Shown here: one piece after another, positions 9,353 through 19,908 of the stretch
How the letters are laid out: every line of letters begins with the position of its first letter
How positions within the stretch are numbered: the first letter of the stretch is position 1
NCBI GenBank assembly: GCA_016702745.1
Contig: JADJDJ010000003.1
Location: 558,001-622,000 of the forward strand
DNA: 64,000 nt
DNA from: Chitinophagaceae bacterium
Lineage (GTDB): Bacteria; Bacteroidota; Bacteroidia; Chitinophagales; Chitinophagaceae
Reading direction: 5' to 3'
Notes under the pieces: model-generated
Told to the model about the DNA's origin: nothing
What the model saw: only the letters and a program-made list of their open reading frames with translations
The model's database searches: none
Made by a program: the position numbers and the translations under genes

Positions 9353-11592
9353 ATGAATATCATCCGAAAAGAACCACTCAATTCGCTGGGTTATGGCTTT
9401 ATTGCAAAGCAGTATATCCCCAAAGGGAAAGATGAATATTACCTGCGCAACCGGCAAAACAGGAATGACACGATCTACCGGCCACTCAGCAACAGCGCCA
9501 TTAAGCTGCTGGTAAAAAACGGAAACAGCTCTGATAACTGGAGCATGGTACTGGTCTCTGAATTCTTTGATCCCTCACTTGTCAAAAACTGCAAGTTCTA
9601 CGGTCTGGTCCGTATCGGAAAACTGGAGCCTTATTTCCATGAATTCAATAATCTCCGGATGCCGGTCGGGCTTTATAACAGTACCATCATCAGCAGTGAT
9701 ATTGGCGACAATGCCGTGATCGACAATGTTGGTTTTATGAGCCACTATATCACCGGTAATGATGTGATGCTCGTGAATATTAATGAACTGGCAACCACCG
9801 ATCATGCCAAATTCGGAAATGGTGTGCTCAAACAGGAGAGAAAGAAAATGTAAGGATCTGGCTGGAGATCTGTAATGAAAATGCCGGCCGGAGCGTTCTC
9901 CCCTACAACGGTATGCAGGTGGCAGATGCCTGGCTCTGGAGTAAGTACCGTGACGATGAAAAACTGCTGCAGCGGTTCAGGGAATTCACGGATGCAAAAT
10001 ATGATACCCGTCGTGGTTACTATGGTAAAATCGGCGACCGGACAGTTATCAAAAACTGCCGGATCATCAAGGATGCCTGGATCGGCTCTGACGCTTATCT
10101 GAAAGGTGCCAACAAAATTAAAAATATCACGATTAACTCTTCCCCTGAAGCAAAAACCCAGATCGGAGAGGGTTGTGAATTGGTGAATGGAATCATCGGA
10201 TCCGGTTGCCGGATTTTCTATGGAGTCAAAGCCGTTCGCTTTGTGATGGGAAGTAACTCGCAGCTGAAATACGGAGCCAGACTGATCAACTCATTTCTCG
10301 GTGATAATTCCACGATCTCCTGTTGCGAAGTGCTCAACTCATTGATCTTCCCGGCGCATGAACAACACCATAATAATTCCTTTCTCTGCGCAGCTACTGT
10401 TCTCGGTCAAAGTAATATGGCGGCCGGGGCCACTATTGGTTCCAATCATAATTCAAGAGGAGCCGATGGAGAACTGATCGCCGGCCGCGGTTTCTGGCCC
10501 GGACTATGCGTGAGCCTCAAACACAATTCAAAATTCGCTTCCTTTACATTGATTGCAAAAGGTGATTTTCCCGCAGAACTTAATATTCCGATTCCATTTT
10601 CCCTGCTCAGTAATGATGTGTCTAACGAAAGGCTCCTGCTGATGCCGGCCTACTGGTTCATGTATAATATGTATGCGTTGGCCCAGGAATGTGACAAAGT
10701 ATTCCAGCCGCGATAAAAGAACTGATCAGCGGATGAGGATTGAATATGATTACCTGGCTCCTGACAGTATAAATGAAATTTTTGACGGGCTTCAATTACT
10801 CAGGCAATTTACAGGTGAAGCCTGGGCCAGGAAAAATAAACAAGTACTTACAGAGAAAGGCTGTGTTCAAAAAGGAAAAGAAATACTGGATACCAAACCC
10901 AATGAAGCAGCCACCCTTGAAATTCTCGCCAGTGGATTTGAAAACAGCCGGCGCAAAGTAGTCATTCTGAAAGCAGCTGACGCGAGTGCCATTTTTAAAG
11001 AGCTGATTATTTATTACGGCGTACTTGAAATCATCCGGCTGATCGAAAAAAAAACTGTCAAGCTGGGCAGCCATCCAAAAAGCATTACCGGCCAGCCCAT
11101 CCAGAACCAAATGGATCAATTGCGGTGGCCTCCTGATGAAAGCATCAGCAGTTCAATCCCTTCTCGGCAATATCCGTTCTGGAAAATGCAGTAACTGGGA
11201 TGAGGTTCACGATTATTATTTCCGGAAAAGTCAGGGATATGAAACCGACAAATGCAACCATGCATTTGCCTCAATGCTCGAAATACTGGGGCTTTCACCA
11301 TCCCGCTTTACAAAAAAAAATATTCCTGCAATTATTACCGAAGGTGCTGCATACCCGTGAATGGATCACCCAGGGAATCAGCGAGGCCAGGGCCCGGGAT
11401 TACCAAAGTCCTTTCCGTAAAATGGTATACGATACCCAGGAAGAAATGGAAAAAGTGATGGGCAAACTGAGCGATAATAGTTTCATACGCGAACAACAGG
11501 AAGAACTGGTTGCATTTCAGAAAAAAATAAAAACCCTGCAAACCGTTTTTCATAAACGTCCAACTATCCCCAACCCCTATTCAACATCATGA
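9353..11592 (+). CDS. DUF4954-family left-handed beta-helix protein (four frame breaks)
   Basis: About 745 codons of one DUF4954-like protein, readable only by changing frame four times. The pieces are 9353-9853, 9913-10716, 10673-11194, 11136-11360 and 11200-11592. The breaks are a lost base near 9836-9846, an extra C in CCC at 10682-10684, an extra A in A9 at 11046-11054, and an extra A in A9 at 11312-11320. Joined, the protein reads continuously (for example ...MYALARN|VTKYSSRDKRT... and ...SRFTKK|IFLQLLPK...). The middle part has the hexapeptide-like periodicity of acyltransferase beta-helices (IIGSGCRIFYGVKAV, SLKHNSKFASFTLIAKGDFPAELNIPIPFSLL). Function is unknown. The stop overlaps the next ATG (ATGA at 11589), suggesting translational coupling. 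It is either error-ridden sequence or a real pseudogene. Confidence 0.75.
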
Positions 11593-11998
11593 GATTGGTT
11601 GATGAATATATTGAGCAGCTTCCTGATGATCTGCAGCCAATCTGTAAACTGATCCGACATCAGGTATTACAACTGGTGCCGGCTGTGGAAGAAAAGCTCA
11701 GTTTCGGAATTCCCTTCTATCATTATTTTGGCATGTTCCTTTATCTCAATCGGACTACCGAAGGAATTGCCGTTTGTTTCTGCTGGGGCAAGGATCTGCT
11801 GACAGCTTTCCCACAACTACAGCAGAAAACAGAGCTATAGCCAGCATCATTGTAAAAGAAAAAAAAGACATCCTACGGCTGGAACTAACCCAACTAATCA
11901 TTGCGGCTGCAGAATGGAATAAGGAAGCCAAAAAAAGAAAGATCCCGATGGTGAAAAAAAAGGCTGCCGCGCGAAAAACCAAAGCTCAGCGTTCTTAA
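11589..11998 (+). CDS. DUF1801 (YdhG-like) protein, frameshifted
   Basis: Small cytoplasmic protein of the DUF1801 fold: PDDLQPICKLIRHQVLQLVPAVEEKLSFGIPFYHY and GIAVCFCWGKDLL are typical. The frame breaks at AAAA (11826-11829), where one A appears missing. With it restored, the protein continues QQKNRAIASIIVKEKKDILRLELTQLIIAAAEWNKEAKKRK to the stop at 11998, about 136 residues with a Lys/Arg-rich tail. The start overlaps the stop of the DUF4954 gene by 4 bp, so the two form an operon. The molecular function is unknown. Confidence 0.75.
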
Positions 11999-12005
11999 AA
12001 AAACA

Positions 12006-12025
12006 AACCCCGCAGCAGCGGGGTT
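12006..12025 (-). terminator. Terminator for the 12.1-kb minus-strand gene
   Basis: Perfect stem AACCCCGC / GCGGGGTT with loop AGCA. Read on the minus strand it is followed by TTTGTTTTTTT. It lies between convergent genes. Confidence 0.75.
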
Positions 12026-12051
12026 CGAGACACAACTCAACAAGGAAAATA

Positions 12052-12654
12052 TTATTTGCCCTTATACTTACTAAAGGGGTAATAAGTGGCTGCAAATCCT
12101 GCCTGATGACAAAGTCCGTAATACAAAAAGTCGAGCAGGTATTGTTTGAACGGCTTTTTCCCTTCTCCGATCTTGATCACCAATGCTGTTCCCCAGGCCG
12201 CACGATTGATAAAATTATTCAGGTGGTACTGATCCGTAAACATGATGAATACAGAAGTAGATCCAAAGAACTTTGCGCCGGCATCGGGATCCCCGTTTTT
12301 GTATTTATTTTTCCAGCTCAGGGTTGGATTAAACCACTGCGCATTGGCTTGTGGAAACTGTCTTCTGAATTCTTTCCAGTGAAACTGCAGCGTTTCATTA
12401 AATCCTTTGGCAGCTCCCGCCAGAAAAACCAGGCCTCCTGTCCATATATGATTACTACTGATTTTCCATTTCCGCTGACCCAGCAGTACATCTTTCTTTC
12501 CCTTATCATGTCCGGGTATATTCAGATTAGCCAGAGAAAACCCGGGTGTGAATACAGCTTCCGTTTTTTCCGGCTCAGGCTGAGCTTCGTTGGTTAGCTG
12601 AGCCTTTCCATGGTGGGTCAGGATGGCAAAGGCCAGCACAAATACATACTTCAT
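12052..12654 (-). CDS. Exported hypothetical protein
   Basis: A 200-residue protein of unrecognised family. The start is set at ATG 12654 because MKYVFVLAFAILTHHGKAQ is a good signal peptide with an AxQ-type cleavage site; the upstream extension has none. The mature part contains two hydrophobic stretches (IWTGGLVFLAGAAKGFNETL and INRAAWGTALVIKIG) and many aromatic residues (FHWKEF, QYLLDFLYYGLCHQAGFAATYYPF). That fits a small envelope protein, and similar proteins are common as hypotheticals in this phylum. It has its own terminator just downstream. Confidence 0.7.
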   Translation of the reverse strand: MKYVFVLAFAILTHHGKAQLTNEAQPEPEKTEAVFTPGFSLANLNIPGHDKGKKDVLLGQRKWKISSNHIWTGGLVFLAGAAKGFNETLQFHWKEFRRQFPQANAQWFNPTLSWKNKYKNGDPDAGAKFFGSTSVFIMFTDQYHLNNFINRAAWGTALVIKIGEGKKPFKQYLLDFLYYGLCHQAGFAATYYPFSKYKGK

Positions 12655-12739
12655 ATTACAGGTGGTTGTTGTCTGTTTGGGGTTGTTCAAAGGATTACCG
12701 GCACAGGACAAGTGGTTCGCTTATCTGTAATGATGATTT

Positions 12740-13125
12740 TGCAATAAGAAGATTGGAGGGCCTTCAGGGAGATTGGGGTTGCTATCAGTTTGCGAATGTT
12801 TGCTCAGCATTCGTGCTGCCTTAGCATGGGTTCGCCTTCGTTACGTTAGCGTTAATTTGCTATCACTTGCTTTTGCGGCTATCCGCCTTCGCTTTGATAG
12901 CATCTATCCGCCTTCGCCAAGGCTTCGGCGGATAAAAGGGTACGGGCATGGCCCATAATTCAGGCTACCAAAATAGAAAGGGAAATCTGATAATGCAAGT
13001 GAAAGACCGAAAAAATTCTATTGCTGATTAGTATAATTACGATACTACCGGATGAATAATCAATTTATATCGCTTTCAGAATAATTTAATACCCCTCCTT
13101 CGCCAGAACTATGGCGGACAAAGTA
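12740..13125. repeat. Intergenic mosaic repeat R3 (gap 12655-13187)
   Basis: This 533-bp gap has no convincing gene. It holds GGGAGATTGGGG, several copies of TTTGCTATCA/TTTGATAGCAT-like strings with CCGCCTTCG, a CCGCCTTCGCCAAGGCTTCGGCGG palindrome-type module at about 12909-12932, and a degenerate copy at about 13089-13110. The part from 12960 to 13080 is AT-rich and featureless. Confidence 0.65.
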
Positions 13126-13187
13126 ATATCTTATAAATAATTTTTTCCGGTTCATGCTATATCAATCCAATGTTGCCATCATCAAAC

Positions 13188-16164
13188 CTACTGCTTCACA
13201 AATTGGTAGCGGCTGATTGCGTTTTCAGTGCTTAGTTGCAGATAGTAATTACCGGCACTCAGAAATGAAAATGATAATTGAATGGAATTGTTTCCTTTCT
13301 TTAAATTGATTGTCCGATTCATTATCTGCTGTCCGGCCATATTATAAACAGATAATCCTGCCATGCATGGTGCCGCCGCATGAATACTGAAAACAGCATC
13401 ATTACTCAGCGGATTCGGACGTACCGAAGTCAACATCACAGCCTGCCCGCTATTTTGTACGCTCACAATATTAGAATAATGGCTCCGGCCATTCAGGAGA
13501 TTGACTTTTATCCGGTACAGATGCAGGTCAGTTTGCGATGATGAGTCAATCATGCTATAGTTAAGTCCGTTAGCAGCTGGGATCTGATAAGCAATGGTTG
13601 AAAATGTACTTCCTGCTACGGCACGCTGCAGTTCAAAATTCCTGACCTGGTCAGCACTAACAATCTCCCAGCTGATCCTTGTCCCATAACCTGTTGTCTG
13701 CGATCTGGCTGTAATAGAAAAATTAAGTGGTAATATATGTCCACCAGATTTACCCAACGCATAAGCGACCGCAGTATTGCCGATGGGAATATTATTTACG
13801 GTACTGACTGTATAGGGGTTTGTTCCCACCGTTGGTCTGATCCCGTTTCCGGGAATCACACTCCATGCCACCGCACTATGCTGTAATATTTCGATATCTC
13901 CCGGCAGGTTCACCCCGGCACTCGCGTCAGCAGCTGCAAACTGAAAATGCAATGTGGCGGTGGTATTCCCTGAAGCAAACACATGCCAGGTTCGGTTTAC
14001 GCCATAAGAAGGGAAAGCGACTGCAGGGTTGATTCCTGTTTGTACCCTGGCTGAAAAATTTTCGCCATTCCCATTGAGAACAAGAAGCGGATTATAACTT
14101 GTATTTCCAATAGGGAAGAATTTACCACCGGCATTCACCGTATTTAATGTGAGTACACCCACTCCATTTGTCCTGATGAAGGCATTACTGGCACCCCTGC
14201 AATTGATCCCGTTATTGTCAGATTGAAATCACCTAATTCCACATAGGTATCTCCCGATAAAATCACATTACCATTGACTGTTTTATTACTCAGCATTGTG
14301 ATGGTTGTACCCGGACCAATTGAAAGTTCTGCATTGAAAGGACTCAGGTTAATCAAACCAGTACCCCCCAGAACTGAAGTGGAAGCCCCTTCAATCACTA
14401 TATCCCCTGTAAATAAAGGATCAGTTGTAATGTTTGCAGTACCCGTAATACCATTGACAATAGATTTATCAGCTGTACCGGTCAGTTCAATCGGAGCATT
14501 CACTTCCAGTACACCGTGAATCATGGTAGGGCTGTTTCCACCCAAATCAAAATTTGGAGTTGCTGAAAACCGGAAAACAACAATTTCACCTGCTGAAAAA
14601 TAGTTTCTCCCTGACCATTCCGGTGTGAAAACAGAAGTATTCCATTCATACACAGCACCGGTCCGGAATAATACGGCAGGATTTGAATGGGCAAAATCAT
14701 CAGATAAGCCTGGCGCTGTATTGGCATCAACACGGACCAGACCACCTGCGTTGATTGCTATGGTGCCTGTTCCTGAAGGCTGAGAACCATTTAGAATATA
14801 AGTTCCGTTCACTGCCATATCAGTACCTGTGCCATTGTTCAGTGTAAAGCTGATCCCGTTTCCATGATTCAATATGGCCCCGGGAAGAATGCTGAGCTGA
14901 TCTGCAGAAGCGGTTGCATCAATATAAACAGTATGCGGGCTCTGAATCAGGATGGTATTTGCGTTGAAAGTGGGGACTTTGGTCGCTGCTATCCAGCTGC
15001 TATTATCGGGCGAAGATTCCCAGGTGCCGGGGTTATTCCAGTTTCCTGTTTGTACTGTCCGGTAATAATCAGTGGCTGCAGAACCACAACCTCCCGAACC
15101 ATTTTGGGTAATGGTAAATGCCGTTGAAGGGATCCCGGTTATGGCTGGATCATTACTGATTACACGGATAAGATAGCCGTTACCTCCTGCTGTTCCTGCA
15201 GGAATGGTAATGGGAATCGTACCCGAAGGATCATTGCCACCCCAATCATTGATAATACCAATAATAACAGGAGCCGCAAAAGATCCTGCATCATCTGATA
15301 ACTGGGCTATAAAATCATTGGTCCCTGTAAATATGCCAGTCGTGGTAAAATCCACCGTTCCGGCAGCAGTTGCTGTACAGTTTGGCAATATAAAAGGAGC
15401 TGTGGCCACTGTACCTGTTATTATACCTGCCGGTACAAACTGATTAAAATAAACCTGATCAAACTCTGCTGCTGTAATTGCAATTGCACTGGTTGTATGC
15501 AATGAAGCCACGCCAATATATCCGTTTGATGCAGGCCCCAGACTATTTTCTGTTCCCGAACCCTGCAGCACCGGGGTATTGGTAATATTGGGAATATCAG
15601 CAGCAACAGCACCCGTACTGTTGACGACTGGCAGAACAGATGTATATAAGGTCCAGAGTCCGCTGCCAGTTCGGGTAACCCTGACTAAAAAACCAAAATC
15701 GGTCAGGCCATTGGTCAAGCCGCCGGATGAAACCATCACCGTTGTATTCACGGACCCATTGACGATATACTGTAACCCGATTTCATCCGGCCCGTATCAT
15801 CACCGATTGCAATCCTGTATCCTGATTCATTGGCATAGAGCCAGAAATAGGATTGATTCGCATTCGTAAAGGCCTGGCTTCTTCTGCCTATCCAAAAACC
15901 CCATTCCTGCTCGGTATACCAGTTGGCGACCGGACTACTGAGATATTCTGTTTGGGTAATTGCAGCTGCATTCAATCGTAAAGTCTGCGAACCTGTTGCC
16001 CCGGTGCCAACATCACTGTTTGCAACAATTGACCAGGAAGAAGTACTGCCGGTCCAGGTTGGTGCATTTGTAAAATCTCCATCGGAAAATGTTTCATACA
16101 ATGTTTGGGTAGTGGCAGAAAGATGCAATGCCATCAACAAAACCACAGATAATAACCTTCTCAT
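13188..16164 (-). CDS. T9SS-sorted surface protein (two frame breaks)
   Basis: About 992 residues when two missing bases are restored: one A at AAA (plus-strand TTT 15781-15783) and one G at GGGG (plus-strand CCCC 14194-14197). It starts MRRLLSVVLLMALHLSATTQ, a signal peptide. The N-terminal part carries a lectin/LamG-like exported region (ETFSDGDFTNAPTWTG). The middle has Gly/Thr/Asn-rich repeats typical of adhesins (TVQTGNWNNPGTWESS, TVYIDATASADQLSI). The last ~80 residues form a type A T9SS C-terminal domain (RPNPLSNDAVFSI ... LKKGNNSIQLSFSFLSAGNYYLQL ... YQFVKQ). This predicts export through the type IX system and attachment to the cell surface. The ligand is unknown. Confidence 0.8.
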
Positions 16165-16321
16165 TTGCTTTCTTTTTTTATTTATAAAAAAGAACACGGA
16201 TACCGGTAAGATTTTACCGGCTGGAAGGCATTCAAAGAATAGTTGGATAACTGAAAATAATATTTACAGTTATCCAAAATGAAAAGTCAGGAAAATCCCA
16301 AAATAAGCGGGAAAAAGACGG

Positions 16322-17635
16322 TTATTTCTTGCGGAAAAACAGGCGGACGGGAACACCCTTCAGATCAAAATTTTCCCGGAGTTTATTCTCCAGATAGTTT
16401 TTGTAAGGCTGCTTCACATCATCAGGGAAATTGCAATAGAAAGCAAAGGATGGAACCGTTGTGGGCAACTGAGTAACAAATTTGATCTTGATCGGATGGC
16501 CTCTCACTACAGGCGGGTGGTATGCTTCAATCGCCTTAAGGATAATATCATTTAGTTTGGAAGTAGCGACCCTTCTTTGGCGGTTGGCATACACTTCCAG
16601 CGCCGTTTCAATGGCTTTGAAAATCCGGGTTTTTTCTTTGGCTGAAACAAATAAGACTGGAACATCTGTAAATGGTGCCAGTTTCTGTTTCAGCTCTTTT
16701 TCATATTCTTTGGCTGTATTGGTTTCCTTTTCCATCAGGTCCCATTTATTCACCAGCATCACAATCCCCTTCCCTTTCCGGGCAGCCAATGCAAAAATAT
16801 TAATATCCTGTGCCGTGATGCCCTTGCCTGCATCAATCAGCAGCAAACATACATCTGCTTCATCCATGGCTTTGATAGCACGGATCACGGAATAAAATTC
16901 AAGGTCCTCATTGACTTTGTTTTTACGCCGGATACCTGCCGTATCAATCAGCACAAATTCTTTCTGGAATAAATTATAATGCGTGTGGATGGTGTCGCGG
17001 GTAGTGCCGGCAATATCACTGACGATGGTCCGCTCCTGTCCCGTCAGGGCATTCAGCAAAGATGATTTACCGGTATTGGGCTGGCCGATAATGGCAAACC
17101 GGGGCAGTTCTTCCATCTCCTTTGCCTCTTCAGCTGAATCTTCCTTAATCAGATCAGTTATTGCATCCAGCAATTCACCCGTTCCGCTGCCACTGGCAGC
17201 TGCCAGGAAAAAAATATGTTCAAAGCCCAGGCTGTAAAATTCTGTGGCTTCCAGCATCCTTTCATTGTTATCTACTTTGTTCACCGTCAGGAAAACCGGT
17301 TTTGTACTTCTGCGCAGTAAATTGGCCATGCTATCATCCAGATCAGTCATACCCGTAGCAGCATCCACCATAAAAATAATGGCATCAGCTTCATCCAGCG
17401 CGATTAATACCTGTTTGGCAATTTCTCTTTCAAATACATCATCACTACCTGCTACAAAACCACCCGTATCAATCACATTAAATACTTTGCCATTCCAGTC
17501 AGCTACCCCATACTGACGGTCACGGGTCACCCCGCTTACATCATCCACAATGGCCTTCCGTTGTTCCAACAGACGGTTGAATAAAGTACTCTTGCCCACA
17601 TTCGGACGGCCAACTATTGCTACTGTAAATGACAT
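16322..17635 (-). CDS. der: Ribosome-assembly GTPase Der (EngA)
   Basis: Tandem-GTPase protein needed for 50S subunit assembly; 437 residues, intact. Domain 1 has G1 GRPNVGKS (8-15), G3 DTGGF and G4 NKVD. Domain 2 has G1 GQPNTGKSS near residue 184, G3 DTAGIRRK and G4 NKWD. The C-terminal KH-like domain ends KGVPVRLFFRKK. It lies downstream of era in the same direction, separated by a 96-bp gap holding mosaic repeat R4. Two ribosome-assembly GTPases side by side suggests a shared transcript. Confidence 0.96.
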   Translation of the reverse strand: MSFTVAIVGRPNVGKSTLFNRLLEQRKAIVDDVSGVTRDRQYGVADWNGKVFNVIDTGGFVAGSDDVFEREIAKQVLIALDEADAIIFMVDAATGMTDLDDSMANLLRRSTKPVFLTVNKVDNNERMLEATEFYSLGFEHIFFLAAASGSGTGELLDAITDLIKEDSAEEAKEMEELPRFAIIGQPNTGKSSLLNALTGQERTIVSDIAGTTRDTIHTHYNLFQKEFVLIDTAGIRRKNKVNEDLEFYSVIRAIKAMDEADVCLLLIDAGKGITAQDINIFALAARKGKGIVMLVNKWDLMEKETNTAKEYEKELKQKLAPFTDVPVLFVSAKEKTRIFKAIETALEVYANRQRRVATSKLNDIILKAIEAYHPPVVRGHPIKIKFVTQLPTTVPSFAFYCNFPDDVKQPYKNYLENKLRENFDLKGVPVRLFFRKK

Positions 17636-17654
17636 AATTTTTGCTTTACCCTAT

Positions 17655-17731
17655 TTGAAATTTAATTCAACTGCTGACTGTCGTCCCGATAGCTATCGGG
17701 AGCCGACTGTTGACTACTGACTGTCGGCTGC
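17655..17731. repeat. Intergenic mosaic repeat R4 with CCCGATAGCTATCGGG palindrome
   Basis: GACTGTCG- and GACTGTTGACTACTGACTG-type strings flank the perfect 16-bp palindrome CCCGATAGCTATCGGG at about 17684-17699. The same palindrome with the same neighbours is found at 24.36 kb. Confidence 0.8.
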
Positions 17732-18597
17732 CTAATACCCGTATTCCCTTAACATCAGTTCATTCTCTCTCCATTTCGGCTTTACCTTGACAAAAAGTTC
17801 CAAAAAGACTTTCTGACCGATAAATGCTTCGATATCCTTACGGGCCATCATCCCGATTTTTTGATCATGGACCCTTTCTCGCCAATCAGTATCGCTTTCT
17901 GGGTCTCCCGGTGTACAATGATATCTGCCACGATTTTCACCAGGGTTTGTTTTTCCTGGTACTCACGGATCAACACAGCGCTGTGGTAGGGAATTTCATC
18001 GGAAGCCAGTTCATAAATTTTTTCCCGGATCATTTCGCTTACAAAAAAACGGGTATGCAAATCGCTGATATCATCTCCTTCGAAAAAAGGTTCGCCCTCC
18101 GGAAGAAATTCCAGGATGGCCTGCATAAAAGTTTGTTTGTTGAAACCTGTCAGCGCCGATATGGCCAGCACTTTTTTACAATAAGGCCGGCTGCTGAAAA
18201 AAGCAGCAGCATCGTTGGTGCTTGCCTTATCTGATGTATCCACCTTATTCAGTAACACAATGGCCGGTACTTTTAGTCTGAGTGCCGTAAAGATGGCATC
18301 TGCTTCATCCCGGTTCTCTTTAATATCCACGAGCAGGAGTGCCAGGTCGGCATCTTCCAATGCACTCTTTACCGCCTGCATCATCTTCTCATGCAGTTTG
18401 TATTTGGGTTCAATGATACCCGGTGTATCTGAAAATATTACCTGGTAACCGGCCTCGGTCATGATTCCTTTGATCCGGTGCCGGGTGGTTTGCACTTTGG
18501 GTGACACAATGGCCAGCTTCTCTCCCATCAATGCATTAAGGAGGGTACTTTTCCCGGCATTCGGGCGGCCAAATATGTTTACAAAACCGGATTTCAT
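17732..18597 (-). CDS. era: GTPase Era (frameshifted near C-terminus)
   Basis: 16S rRNA-binding GTPase for 30S maturation. The start is ATG 18597 (MKSGFVNIFGRPNAGKSTLL); the longer open frame upstream is not family-like. G1 GRPNAGKS, G3 DTPG and G4 NKVD are present, then a KH domain. The frame as given stops at 17848 after MIKKSG. One missing A in the A6 run (plus-strand T6, 17857-17862) restores MIKKIGMMARKDIEAFIGQKVFLELFVKVK and the canonical end ENELMLREYGY at 17732, giving 288 residues. Because Era is generally essential, the break is probably a sequence error. Confidence 0.93.
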
Positions 18598-18778
18598 AAT
18601 GAGTCTGCAAAGGTACGGTATTAAAGGGTCATGGCAGCTGAAAACTAAAGCGGGTGAATGACTTGCTATTGAGCCAAAAGATGGTGATAACCAGTAATCT
18701 GTGAACAAATCGGTCTTTCCGGATGCCGAAATAACAGGATTTAAAGGATTATAGTAAGTTGAACAAATCTTTAGAAAT

Positions 18779-18825
18779 ATTGCCAAAGGCAATAACATAT
18801 AACTGCGGGACTGCAAGTCCCGCAG
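18779..18825. repeat. REP palindrome pair upstream of the transposase
   Basis: Two adjacent hairpins: ATTGCC-AAA-GGCAAT (18779-18793) and a perfect 10-bp stem CTGCGGGACT / AGTCCCGCAG with loop GCA (18803-18825). The same pair, same spacing and nearly the same flanks, recurs after the transposase at 19566-19612. This is the arrangement expected for REP sequences mobilised by a RAYT. Confidence 0.85.
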
Positions 18826-18872
18826 AGCAATCGGCGTTATTCACTTTACGGTTTCGACAAGCATTTTAGGCT

Positions 18873-18919
18873 TTGCGAAACTTTCAGTTTCGCAATAGTA
18901 TGCTGTTGCCTTTGGCAAC
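18873..18919. repeat. Second hairpin pair upstream of the transposase
   Basis: A perfect 10-bp stem TTGCGAAACT / AGTTTCGCAA with loop TTC at 18873-18895, then GTTGCC-TTT-GGCAAC at 18905-18919. The second hairpin resembles the ATTGCC hairpin of the REP pair in inverted order, so 18779-18919 looks like two REP units facing each other. Confidence 0.75.
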
Positions 18920-19005
18920 TTTCAGGCAATTCCACTGTACGATTTCTTTTTTTCGTTAAATAATCCCACCAAATTGCCAAATGAAAATACTTAGCTGGAT
19001 TTCTT

Positions 19006-19562
19006 ATGAGCTACACATTTACCGGAGGATATAAAATCAGAAATCAGGATGCCACTCATTTCCTGACATTTACCATTGCGGGCTGGATTGATATTTTCAG
19101 CAGGCAACGATACCGGGATATCATTCTTAAAAGCTTTGAATTTTGCAGACAAAGGAAAGGGCTCTTACTGGGGGCCTATGTCATTATGACTAACCATATT
19201 CATACCATTTGGACAGCCCGGAATAATAACCTCAGCGACCTGCTCAGGGACTTTAAAACTTATACCAGTAAGGCGATCACCTCATCAATCGCGAATGAGT
19301 CAGAAAGCAGAAGGGGAGTGGCTCTTTATATGTTTCGATTTTTGCGAATGGGACAAATGCCAATGATCAGTTTAAAGTATGGACAGGCGACAATCATCCC
19401 GAAGAGATTTTTAGTCAACCGTTTTTAATATCTAAGCTTAATTATATCCATTTAAATCCTGTCAGGGCCGGGCTGGTATCTGCTCCTGCTGATTACTTAT
19501 ACAGCAGTGCTGCTAATTATGAAGGGAAAAAAGGACTGATTGAAATTGATTTTATAGAATAA
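19006..19562 (+). CDS. REP-associated tyrosine transposase (RAYT, Y1_Tnp), frameshifted
   Basis: Single-strand HUH-type transposase relative of IS200/IS605 enzymes. The HUH pair is seen in VIMTNHIHTIW, and a likely catalytic Tyr in FKTYTSKAI. The frame breaks at T5 (19339-19343), where one T is apparently missing. Restoring it gives FRFFANGTNANDQFKVWTGDNHPEEIFS then KLNYIHLNPVRAGLV, and LYSSAANY, the usual C-terminus of the family, ending at 19562 (185 residues). It is a single gene with no IS ends, flanked by matching REP palindromes, as for domesticated RAYTs. An enzyme inactivated by this break cannot be excluded. Confidence 0.85.
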
Positions 19563-19565
19563 TAT

Positions 19566-19612
19566 ATTGCCATAGGCAATAATATCAAACTGCGGGACTG
19601 CAAGTCCCGCAG
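19566..19612. repeat. REP palindrome pair downstream of the transposase
   Basis: ATTGCC-ATA-GGCAAT (19566-19580) and CTGCGGGACT-GCA-AGTCCCGCAG (19590-19612), starting 3 bp after the transposase stop. The second stem is identical to the upstream copy. Confidence 0.85.
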
Positions 19613-19635
19613 AGCGACCGGCGCAAGCAGGAAAT

Positions 19636-19660
19636 AAAAAAGCCACTACTCTCGAGTGGC
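19636..19660 (-). terminator. Terminator of the tRNA-fMet transcript
   Basis: On the minus strand, GCCACT / AGTGGC stem with a 7-nt loop followed by TTTTTTATTT. It lies directly downstream of the tRNA. Confidence 0.7.
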
Positions 19661-19665
19661 CTTAG

Positions 19666-19737
19666 TTGCGAAGGGAGGGATCGAACCTCCGACCTGCGGG
19701 TTATGAGCCCGTCGAGCTACCGCTGCTCTACTTCGCG
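19666..19737 (-). tRNA. Initiator tRNA-fMet (CAT)
   Basis: Minus-strand cloverleaf of 72 nt: acceptor CGCGAAG / CTTCGCA with the C1-A72 mismatch of bacterial initiators, D-arm GAGC/GCTC, an anticodon stem with three consecutive G-C pairs (GGG/CCC) around CTCATAA, and T-loop TTCGATC. The C1-A72 mismatch together with the GGG/CCC stem marks it as initiator rather than elongator. The CCA end is not encoded. Confidence 0.93.
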
Positions 19738-19908
19738 ATGTTGGGAGGCAAAATTACGAGAAAACGGTGAAGTAGCAAAGAAAATATAGTATTTCAGCGC
19801 TTTTATATACAGGTTCCGCAGATTTGTCAATCGAAAACACAATAATTCAATTGGAATTACATTATAAGTGGCATTCTGCTTATTTTTTCTTCATTAAAAA
19901 CCAACTAT

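Noticed and set aside
9260..9385. Short minus-strand frame reading NPKEFLDPEVRSASKLVKQLF between glmS and the DUF4954 gene
   Set aside because: Looks protein-like but is under 30 codons, has no start signal, and overlaps the start of the plus-strand gene; probably chance.
18598..18816. N-terminal extension of the Era open frame
   Set aside because: Not homologous to Era; the usual start MKSGFVNIFGRPNAGKS is at 18597 and the extension reads through AT-rich intergenic DNA.
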